18,895 nucleotides of DNA, taken from Spirogloea muscicola (taxonomy: Eukaryota; Streptophyta; Zygnematophyceae; Spirogloeales; Spirogloeaceae). A program made the position numbers and the translations under genes. The DNA lies in assembly GCA_009602725.1 (NCBI GenBank), contig WELB01000011.1, forward strand, positions 580,710 to 599,604. The letters run 5' to 3'. The notes below the pieces were generated by a model that was not told the origin of the DNA, made no database searches, and worked only from the letters and a program-made list of their open reading frames with translations. Each line of letters opens with the position of its first letter. The stretch's first letter is position 1. Below, piece by piece: positions 10,470 to 18,591 of this stretch.

Positions 10470-11427
10470 GTTTTCATACAGTACGGTAGCGGAGCCAGGC
10501 TAGGCAAAGAAAGAACTCCCAGTAGTCCTGTGTCAGCAACAGGATACTAGATGAGCTGGAAAACGGCGCGCCACCCAACGGGGCAGGAAAGGCCAGCGGG
10601 CAACAAGAAGCGGCATGTCCACAGGAGGAGCGACTTGGGCAAATGCATTGACAAATTCATTTTGTATGCCCTCTGTATGCACTCGGCTGGCTTATGACAG
10701 TTGCCTCTTAATGTCAGCAGCCGCATCTTCCGACTTGGCCACATGCGAGAGGCCAGCAAAGTCTTGGAAGCGTGTCGATACCAGCCTCGATGGAAAACGG
10801 CTGCTTAAGGCTAAGGAAGGCAAAAGAACTGGCACGTGCTTTATGTTATGCCATTCTCAGTATGCTCATACTTCGACCCTTCCCCTCCTTCAAGCTGCAG
10901 ATGCGCTCCTCGACAACCCATCAGACGACTTCACACGCGGCAGGGAGCGCACGTATGTATACATGCTGTGCAGCTGCAGCTGCAGACTTTGCACTTCTGC
11001 TGCGCTACGTCGAATGCCACTGCAGGACCAAGTCTCGGGTTGCCGCAAGCATGCCTGCCGGGAAGAATTTCCATGTGCAGCAGCGGCAACGAGCACAATG
11101 CATGCATAAGAATGCAGTGCAATGCAGTGCAATCTTTCAAGTGCCGGGACTGGATTGTACAAGCTCAAGCACATAGTGGGCATGCTTGTAAAAGCACACT
11201 ACTTCTTGGGGAAGCATAGACTTGACCAAGACAACCTGTGGTGTTGAGTAGGGGATCATTTTTCATCACCTTCTGAAGACAGTGCATCACGGGACTACAG
11301 TCCTTGGCAAGATAGATAAGCGCATCATAAGTAGCTCATAGGCGGACTAGTCGAGCATCAAAGCCAGCATATACACTACCTGCCAGGCAAGCTGGCATCT
11401 GCTGTGTACGGTTGAATCTGCCGTCGC
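10470..11427. other. Gene-free stretch downstream of pectinesterase
   Basis: No open frame here reads like a conserved protein; the + strand frames are Cys/His/Ser-rich and overlap each other in several phases. Visible structure is limited to short CAGCTG-type palindromes near 10973-10985 and a tandem AATGCAGTGC pair near 11112-11131. The 3' untranslated region of the pectinesterase must lie at the right end. Confidence 0.6.
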
Positions 11428-14352
11428 TCATGGACGTGCTGCAGCAGTGGGCGGCCGCTTGCGCTGGCTGGCAATGTGGCGCAGATGAGCGAGGTGAGCG
11501 TTATGTGCATTATATCCAGGTCCTCGAGCGGCCGTCGTTGTGGCAGGGCCAGGCTCGTCTTGGGATGAAGCTGCTGGCGTGGCAACTGAGGCAGTAGGTG
11601 AGGCAGCTGGAGTTGACTGCGGAGGCTGGAAAGATGTCCGCGCCGGCATTGCTGGGCTTGGTGACAGTTGACGCGGGGAAAGCTGAGGAGGTGAGGAAGG
11701 GGGCAACACAGTGGCCGTCGGAGGCCTCTCAGCTCTAGCTGAGGATGACGGCTGCGGGGCACGCGGTTCCGGCGTCGATGCTGGCGGTAGTGGAGGCGCT
11801 GCAACAGGGGTCGTGACAGGCAGCGCTGGAGCCTCCGGGACGCTCCAGGGGCTGGGTGCGTAATCAGCCAGCGGCTGCGAGACCTGCGGACTACCATCGG
11901 GCGGCGGCCCAAGCCACTCGGAGGCGCCGATGAAGTCATAGGACATGAATGGCGCAGCCTGCGTGTCCGTCAGCTCCAAGCTCCAGCTCACCCTTGTGTT
12001 CCTGTTTGCACCGGGGCCCCAGCACTTGTACTGCCATTGCCACGCCACCACTCGCCTGAGGAGTCAGACCTGATCTGTGCTGGCAGAAGGACTACGCAGA
12101 CCACTATTGTGGCCCAAACGCATGAGAACAACCATCTGGCCGCCATATGCCCTCCAAGACATCAACGCATTGCTAAAGCCGATCAAGCCAAATGTCCTAA
12201 TTAAGCAGTACATGGTCGACGATCTTCTGATGACTCTGACAGTCAGCGGGCTCAAGAGCAAGCCTTACTGCCCTACCTCTGCATAGAAGGCAGTCTTCTC
12301 TGATGCTAACTGCGTGTTGCCCTTGCCCATGTGCGTCCACCCCTGCGGAGCAATGACGTTGTCCAAGTATGTGTAGGCAAAAACTACTCTTGAGGCAGGG
12401 CCCCACGTTCTGCCTAGATAATCCTGCACGCATTCAAAACATGTATGTCCTTGAGAAGCACATTCTCGATGATCCACCCGCTCAAGCTCAAGCTTAGAAG
12501 TACCTGCTCAAGCTCAGCTGGTGGCCACAGTGTCAGCCAGAAGCTGCTCTGACGTAGTTGAGCTTAATCCTCTGCTCGCACTACTGAGCCACTGTGCTCT
12601 TTACTCGTCAGCACACTAAGTACTTGCACAGAGCCGATTCGAAATTGCTGTCCGTGGCAGGCTCCATGCTAACAAACCTCATGAAGTCCTGTGACATTGC
12701 AGCGGATGAAGACGTAGCCTGTTGCTTCCTCCCTGCTATGTCTGTTCTGTGCTGTCAAGGCTCCAGCCGCGCCACTAGACCGTTTCTTTGCATACAAGAC
12801 ACATTGCTGGCCAAAGAAGACAACATCAACCATAACATTGATCAAACTCCAAAACCTTAGGTGCCTTCCAATCGCAAAGGCAGCATGCGGAAGCTCATGC
12901 TGCACATCTGCTTGGTTGCACATCAACGTGTGCGGCGGTTACAATTTGCAAGTCGTATCAAGGGCCAACACTTTGCAGTAAGATGAATTACAAAAAGAGA
13001 GTTGGTGCTTTCCCGGTGGTAAAGGAGAGAGATTATTCCAGGAGAGGGTGTTGGTAAGCACTAATACATCGCTTAGTGAGGAACCATCGAGCATTCACCT
13101 CGTAGATGGACTGCCCGTCTCCAAATACAAAGTCGATGGAGCCCTCAATGTAGCAGTTTCTAAAGTAATGACGCCCCTGCATATGTGCAGCACGCTATCA
13201 TCAACGGTGTTAAGCAGGTTCCGAGGAGGATAGCAACGTAGATTGTGGCTGCGAGCGTTGTAGCTTGCAGAGAGATCTCAATGTGGACAATTGTGAGCGC
13301 GCCAAAGCTCACCTGATTGTCAAACAATGTGTCTTGCCATCCCAAGAACCTGCAATTGAAGAAGGCCGACGCATCTCCTGCAATACGCAGAGCGACCGCC
13401 ATGCCACTCATGCTGGGCTTCGGCTCAGGTGCCGCATTCTGTGCAAAAGAGAAATTGCATCAGCAGCGCCTTCTTAAAGATCCGTTACCAATATATGCAT
13501 GCCCTGCACCCTACGGTGGCAGGAATGAGCTAACTGCTCAGTGGCAAGCCTGGCATAAGCATGCATGTTTGGCTTTGAGGGCTGCGAGCTGCTGACCGTG
13601 AAGGTGATGTTGCTGGCGATGAAGTGCGAGGCAAAGATACAAGTGGAGCACGTCTTGAAGGTGCCGAGTGGCTCTGCTTCTTCCTGGTCCCTTTGAGGCA
13701 CTAGCTCGCCGGCCCAGTCTGCCCATGTAAGCACGGTTAAAGCAGCATCCAGGCCCTGCAGCGTGATGAATGGCTTCTCCTTGGGTATCACAATCTTCTC
13801 GCTGCCGCCATCCAACAAATATAGTGACAAAAGGGTGAGGCCTTAGAAGCCAAGACAGCATCCACATAGCACGAGCACTAAGACAGTCGAAATGTAATCA
13901 CATTGCAGGGCTAGTAGGTAACTCTCAGCAGTATGGGGAAGAACATTGGCCGAATGTTCTTCCCCAACATTGGCTGAATGTTCTTCCCCATACACAATCT
14001 GGTCAACAATCACGACCTGATGACGGTTGTTGCAAAATATATTCTGGGAAGTCAGGGCTTACGCATACGTCCCAGGCATGATGAGGATCACAACTCGGTG
14101 CTCGTTGCCGTCAGGGACCTGGTTTATTGCAGCCTGCACGGTCTCGAAGTTGCCAGAGCCGTCCTTGGCGACTGTATATGTGTACGGGAAGAAGCTGCCC
14201 CATCCAGAGGGTATGTCTTTTGACATATCTATACTCTTGAAGGTTCCACCGGCTGCCAAAGCAGGCGCTAAGTTTTCGGAGGTTTTGACCAGCTCTGGCG
14301 CTTGAAATGGAGCTCCGCTGGCATCAGCAAACGGGCGGCTACCAGCTGCCAT
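11428..14352 (-). CDS. Pectinesterase (pectin methylesterase) with Pro-rich C-terminal tail
   Basis: Demethylesterifies pectin-type homogalacturonan in the wall. Exons (- strand): 14352-14063, 13801-13597, 13438-13313, 13176-13099, 12806-12678, 12423-12277, 12030-11428; all GT-AG, all in phase, 525 residues if ATG 14352 is used. Landmarks: [40 protein letters not shown] (Q200, D201), [13 protein letters not shown] (D222), [16 protein letters not shown] (R281, W283), FIGASEWL. The PME fold ends at about residue 365 and a 160-residue tail rich in Pro, Ser, Ala and Gln follows. The conserved Gln of the QAVALR motif is Met here (M178). The start is uncertain: the frame is open upstream to 14478 and no clear signal peptide is visible, so a further 5' exon is likely. 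The gene lies between the two retroelement fields. Confidence 0.92.
13931..13993. repeat. Three-arm inverted/direct repeat in PME intron 1
   Basis: GTATGGGGAAGAACATT at 13931-13947 is exactly complementary to AATGTTCTTCCCCATAC at 13977-13993 (17 bp). It also matches the inner arm 13953-13966 over 14 bp, with a loop of only five bases. The two right arms are direct repeats of about 24 bases. It lies in the intron between 13801 and 14063. Confidence 0.95.
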
Positions 14353-15400
14353 GGCAATTGCACATGTAGAGGAGCACAAGGACTTCAGTGAGCAGAGTGC
14401 ATGGTCAAATGTATTTCGTGGAGCTTCAAGGCAGCAATGATGATGATTCATGTTCGGCTCCAGCAAGTCAACGGTCATTGATATCTATTGATGTGCCGGT
14501 GACAGTGTTTGAGCATTGCCAAAACGATGCCAATGATACACTATGCAGGCTAGCGGGCATCACATCATAGGCTGAGATATACCTGCCATCGGAAAGTAAT
14601 GATGGAGCGTCAACAGGAGAGTCATAACTTGTGCTAGCAGGGCAACATTGCCAATCAACGTGCAGGTTGGTCTCAACGTTGGGCTGCTCGTCCTCATCTT
14701 TGGCAGGAGCATGCAGCTGATCCACTAACAAGCCAAGCGCGCCACAGCGCGCTTGAAGCTTTGCTGGGCTGGTCGCAGCTGCTTTTGGTGGCGCAGATGT
14801 CTTCTACGCAGAGACTACAGGAAGGCCCCGCCCTTTGTGAAGGCGAACGCGTGCGGGGTCGAACACGAGCTGCACAAGATCCTCAAGGTCTCTGTTCAAG
14901 ACCGAATCTAGAAGCTGTCGTCAGCGATGCAGCGGCGAGCGGAACAGTGCATCAAAGAGCAATCATACTGCCGAGCATGCGCGCTGATTGCAGCAGCAGG
15001 CGTCAAATCCACATCACGCTGCGGATGCCTGCTGCAGCAGGCAGCTGCAGCCGGGCATTCGCGGTGGCAAGTGGCAGCAGCGATGCGGGAGCAGGCACCT
15101 CGGCCTCGAGAGGCTTGGGGAGCGGAGCAGCACCAGCGATCGGGGAGCGGCGGCGTTGAGAATTAGTGAGCAGCAGCCGCGACGCCTCGTATGAGGAGGC
15201 GCCTGCGCCTTGCAGCAGTGGTGGCGGCGGCGGCGGCGGCGGCGGTAGCGGAGACGGGAGGCGGAGCTTGTGAGACGCCGCGCCGGGCGGCCGCGGCCTT
15301 TGAGGCGGCGGCGGCGGAGGCGACGGCGAGGGCATGGCGGCGGCCGCCCCGGCGGCGTCGGCGGCGACGTGATCGGGGTCCCGACGTAGCCGGGGCAAGG
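14353..15400. other. Unassigned region upstream of PME
   Basis: It must contain the PME promoter and possibly a first exon. Overlapping open frames exist on both strands, including a Pro-rich - strand frame (15398-15003) and an Ala/Gln-rich + strand frame (14927-15166), but low complexity and mutual overlap make neither convincing. A + strand frame at 14798-14911 has a protein-like composition that I cannot assign. From 15200 the DNA becomes very GC-rich, like the first-exon regions of the other genes here. Confidence 0.5.
15223..15245. repeat. (GGC)7 triplet repeat
   Basis: Seven uninterrupted GGC units on the + strand, followed by further GGCGGC runs near 15305-15325. The setting resembles the GC-rich 5' leader of the oxygenase gene, but in the opposite orientation. 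Confidence 0.9.
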
Positions 15401-15580
15401 AGGAGGGGCCTCGCCCTCTCTCCCCTCCTGGGCGTTAGCCTCTCGCCGTATTCAGGTAGGGCTACTTCTTGGGCCCCTCGCCTCAGAATGCTGGTCGCCT
15501 CCCCTCAGGACCATGCCGGGACGGCCCCGACGTGCGCGGGACGGCCGGTGTGCTGACGCTGACGCTGACCGAGACCGAAA

Positions 15581-15592
15581 CCCCCCCCCCCC
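15581..15592. repeat. Poly-C tract of 12
   Basis: Twelve consecutive C bases, preceded by a short CTGACG tandem repeat (15552-15567). It is a homopolymer prone to length error. Confidence 0.9.
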
Positions 15593-16439
15593 GGAACATA
15601 CGCTCTAGTGGGATTCCGATACCTGCATCGGCCTCCCAATTCCTAGCCCTTCTCGCATCCCGTCACGTGTGTACCTTGTCGTTCTTTTGTGGGCTTGGCC
15701 TCTTCAGCCCTCGCCCCCTACAGAGGAGCTGTTCCTTCTCCTATAGCAGGCTATCTTAGGTATGCGCTTCCCGGCTCTTAAAACTTTTCTAATCAGGGCT
15801 GGCCGTTCACAACAATCGCCCCCTTCGAGCCTCTTCTCAGCCTCTGGCTTGCCCAGCGGGGTTGCTCTTCCTCCCCTCAGCTCATCTGACTTCCTACTGC
15901 TGACACCGGGGTACTGAGAGCGCTCTGTTTACTTTTCCCGTCCATTCCTTTGGGCTGGCCTCTCACAGCCACCAGTCAATTTGGCCGCGCTTTCTCTTTT
16001 TTGAGCTGGCCTTTCGTAGCCATAGCCCCTTCTGCAATTCCCGTTACTACAGACCGCGTAGATAAGTCTGGGCTGGCCTCTCACAAACAGCCATGGACGC
16101 CTTCATAAGCCCCTATCATACTTTCACCCTTCACCCCCCTCCGTTACCAAGAGCCTCGTCGACGGTCTGGCCGTCTCAGCTGCAACTCATTAGGCTGGGC
16201 CAATATGGCCACCACCTATGTTGACAGAGCCACTCGTCCTGTCCCTCTTTGCTGCTACTCCTGCGGTACTGTAGCCTGCAGTAGGACCTGTAGCTTCACT
16301 CTCAGCAGCTACGCTAGCCCCCCAGGTACACGTTCCGGAGCTCTAATTCTCTGGGCTGTTTGTCTGCAGCCACCTATTCTATGCTTTGACGAAGACCCCA
16401 ATACATGCATGTGGTGCATGTGGTGAGCTCCCATAGTTG

Positions 16440-17033
16440 AGATTACGAGCAGAAGCCACCTAGACAGAAGCAGGCTGAGTCAAAGTCAAGTGCAACAGGA
16501 TGTGGAGCGCTCACTATAAACCTCCTCACAGTATCGCCAAGTACTTCCGTCAGCAGCTCGTAGCCTCTAAGCTCTTATTGAATGGCATCAAAACGAGATT
16601 GTTAGAAAGCGACGGCCAGTGAATAATACTCGTCCACACCACTCATGGCGCATCCTGTGACTTGAGGGCGTGGACAAGCTTAATTTGTTAAGTCGTCCTT
16701 GGCGCAACCAGCAAACCTGCAGCTGCACTTGATCCCCAGTTGAGGAGACCGTTGGAGGTCAGACACGGGGTCGATGTGCAGGAAGATGTGCAGTACAGAT
16801 AAACTTTTTGTGTTGCCTCATTTGAAAGCAGACAGCCTCAATTGGAGGCAACAAGGCACGACATAAACATCATGTTTCTAATTCACGAAGTCCTGTGGAG
16901 AGCGCGGCTTCTGGGAAGAAGCAGCTCTTCTGAAGAAAGTATGGTGCAAAGAGGTTCAAAAAGCAAGCCCACAAGATTGAACAGAAGGTTCAGAAGGATC
17001 CAGAGAAGGAGGAGACCACTAAGATATGAGAGG
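16440..17033. other. Stretch without a recognised gene
   Basis: No conserved protein is recognised. A short Lys/Glu-rich + strand frame (16934-17026, KYGAKRFKKQAHKIEQKVQK at its start) ends at a TGA at 17027-17029. After that stop the same frame stays open to a TGA at 17144-17146, running through the third copy of the 185-bp repeat family. This may be a gene fragment or retrocopy. Confidence 0.4.
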
Positions 17034-17096
17034 AGAGGCGCGCACTGCGCATGAAATCAATGCGAGGCCAATTCAAGCCAATACATTGTTCAGGCA
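17034..17096 (+). repeat. Divergent third copy of the 185-bp repeat (first third only)
   Basis: GAGGCGCGC, a CGCATGAA segment and then a matching run through GGCCAATTCAAGCCAATACA to TTGTTCAGGCAG align with 8287-8350. The match stops at about 17096, with several differences in the first half. It is in the same orientation as copies A and B. Confidence 0.85.
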
Positions 17097-17182
17097 GAAC
17101 ATGCAGGAAGTGCAAAGAACGCAGCGCAAAGAATGTGGCTACATGAAATGACGCACTATACTAGGAGGGCCGGAGGTGCCAC

Positions 17183-17231
17183 AGAGCGGGGGGAGCCGTG
17201 CTGACGGGGGCCATGTCGACTCGACCTGTAC
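17183..17231. repeat. 49-bp direct repeat, first copy
   Basis: Matches 17410-17458 with one mismatch (offset 227). Contains AGCGGGGGGAGCCGTGCTGA. Together the pair brackets the inverted C-terminal motif at 17353-17385. Confidence 0.9.
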
Positions 17232-17409
17232 CGCTTGTGGACCAGTCAATCTGGCCGCGCTTTCTTCTTTGTGGAGCTGCTAGGGGAGGGTGAGGAAGCA
17301 GCAATGGCAGGAGGTGGACAAATGTACGTCACCTGCTGCTAAGCTGACCCGCTCAGTAACCACGAGTCAGCACATAGAGGTCGCTAGCTGACGCTCGAAT
17401 ACCGGACAA

Positions 17410-17458
17410 AGAGCGGGGGGAGCCGTGCTGACGGGGGCCATGACGACTCGACCTGTAC
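17410..17458. repeat. 49-bp direct repeat, second copy
   Basis: Matches 17183-17231 with a single substitution (T to A). It is followed immediately by a short CGACCTGTA duplication. Confidence 0.9.
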
Positions 17459-17514
17459 GACCTGTATGAGAGGGGTGCCTGAGAGAGCCAGCCGAGTGCA
17501 TGCAGTGTGAGAAA

Positions 17515-17897
17515 GTGGCTCTTCCAGAAGCTCGGGCTAAAGAGCTCAAGGACGCCGACCATCCGCGCGAAGACGAGTTCTTCCCGTTGGCGATTGACAC
17601 CCATGGGGCGCTCGGTGGCTCGAGCTGCTCACACAGCTCGCCCGCCACACCATCGCCCGTCGCTTCCATGGGGAGCCGGTAGACTTTCCTGCAGCCGGGT
17701 CGCTGGCGCAAGTGTTTCGTATGCGCCTGGCCGTCTCGCTGCAGAGGTCTATGGCCCGGGCGTTGCACCTTCGTGCAGGCATTTCACAGCCGATTCTTTC
17801 ATATCAGCAGCCGCTTTCTTCGTGCAGGCAGAGCCCTCGCTGCTGCCTCTGGCTCTGGCCAGGGGACCCACTTCCACGAGCCTAGCATCTCCGACCT
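17515..17897 (+). pseudogene. Retroelement ORF C-terminus, right copy (deletion and insertion)
   Basis: The frame reads ALPEARAKELKDADHPRED then EFFPLAIDTHGALGG. After this a 7-base deletion relative to the left copy (9890-10232, opposite strand) shifts the frame. Nucleotide similarity to the inverted left copy continues to about 17897. A 49-base insertion bounded by 12-base direct repeats (17769-17780 and 17818-17829) interrupts the end. The normal R-G-Y-stop end is replaced by a TAG after S-D-L-H. It contains no RT domain. Confidence 0.7.
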
Positions 17898-18589
17898 GCA
17901 TTAGTAGAGGTTTGTGAGTGACTCGTAGCTGCTTTGTTTCTCTGTGTGCTTGCTTAGCGCTTCCCCTGGCCCCCTTCTCGTATTCTGCCAGCCCCTCTCT
18001 TCTGTGGGCGAGCTCATCTTCGTACTCTGTTCATTCTTTTTTGGGCTGGCTTTTCCAGCCCCTATTCTCAATGGGCGAGCACTTTCTATAGCCCGCGCGC
18101 TGCACTTTTGTGCCAAGCCCTCGCTGCTGCCTCTGGCTCTGGCCAGGGGACCCACTTCCAGGAGCCTAGCATCTCTGATCTGCGGCTGCTTAGCAGGGGT
18201 TACTGAGTGTCTCGTAGCAGCTTTGTTTCTGTTACTTGGCGCTTCCCCCTGGCCCCCTTCTCGTACTCTGTTCATTCTTTTTCGGGCTGGTTGTTCCAGC
18301 CCCTATTCTCAATGGGCGAGCACTTTCTTCTTGTTACTGAGTGATTCGTAGCTGCTTTGTTTCTTTGTGTGCTTGTTTTACTTAACGCTTCCCCTGGCCC
18401 CCTTCTCGTACTCTGTTCATTCTTTTTTGGGCTGGCTTTTCCAGCCCCTATCCTCAATAAGCGAGCACTTTCTTCCAGGAGCCTATCATCTCTGATCTGC
18501 GGCTGCTTAGCAGGGGTAACTGAGTGATTCGTAGCTGCTTTGTTTCCGTGTGTGCTTGTTTTTCTTAGCACCTCCCCTGGCCCCCTTCT
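17879..18589 (+). repeat. Head-to-tail array of retroelement 3' tails
   Basis: Four incomplete units follow one another, starting at about 17879, 18163, 18331 and 18472. Most run: C-terminal codons, GATTCGTAGCTGCTTTGTTT-like block, CCCCTGGCCCCCTTCT, TCATTCTTTTTT, hairpin, then CAATGGGCGAGCACTTTCT. Unit 3 lacks the C-terminal codons and unit 4 stops before the hairpin. Before unit 2 (18098-18160) a second short piece of the ORF end also appears. Confidence 0.85.
18043..18061 (+). other. Hairpin in retroelement 3' tail (right copies)
   Basis: GGGCTGG, loop CTTTT, CCAGCCC. The same stem recurs at 18284-18302 (loop TTGTT) and 18429-18447 (loop CTTTT), and on the opposite strand at 9783-9801. It sits 20-30 bases after the CCCCTGGCCCCCTTCT block and just before the conserved TGGGCGAGC block. 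Confidence 0.85.
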
Positions 18590-18591
18590 GA

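Larger units (their letters stand above)
8416..10470 (-). mobile_element. Left field of decayed retroelement C-termini and 3' tails
   Basis: A patchwork of repeat pieces that read coherently on the - strand. S-D-L-x-x-L-T-R-G-Y-stop motifs occur at 8416-8448, 8848-8880, 9189-9221, 9671-9703, 9890-9922 and 10359-10391. Between them are tail pieces with the GGGCTGGC/GCCAGCCC hairpin, a TGGGCGAGC block and A-rich (on +) runs. A block at 8593-8618 (- strand) recurs at 15966-15995 and 17241-17268 on the + strand. Most copies keep only the last few codons and the tail. I take these as severely 5'-truncated non-LTR-type insertions; element boundaries and target-site duplications are not resolved. 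Confidence 0.7.
15690..18589 (+). mobile_element. Right field of retroelement C-termini and 3' tails
   Basis: The same repeat family as 8416-10470, here read on the + strand. The C-terminal motif appears at 15885-15917 (S-D-F-L-L-L-T-P-G-Y-stop), 18174-18206 and 18491-18523, and inverted (- strand) at 17353-17385. GGGCTGGCCTCTCACAGCC-type pieces recur between 15694 and 16100. The block at 15966-15995 recurs at 17241-17268. The stretch 16440-17030 within it is less clearly repeat-derived. Older, more divergent copies lie at 15.7-16.4 kb and fresher ones at 17.5-18.6 kb. Confidence 0.65.

Noticed and set aside
10615-11219. Overlapping + strand frames of 127-164 residues
   Set aside because: Three frames are open at once with Cys/Ser/His-rich composition, typical of chance opening. 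No conserved motif was found.
13474-13596. Extension of the PME frame past 13597
   Set aside because: The GT donor at 13596 and the acceptor before 13438 join I-T-F-T to N-A-A-P-E-P as in other PMEs, so this stretch is intron.
14927-15166. Cys/Ala/Gln-rich + strand 79-residue frame as a small gene
   Set aside because: It overlaps frames in all other phases in GC-rich DNA and shows no recognisable motif.
15003-15398. Pro-rich - strand frame as the first exon of the PME gene
   Set aside because: Low complexity driven by the GGC tract, no signal peptide, and no splice path to 14352 that I could support. It stays possible but unproven.
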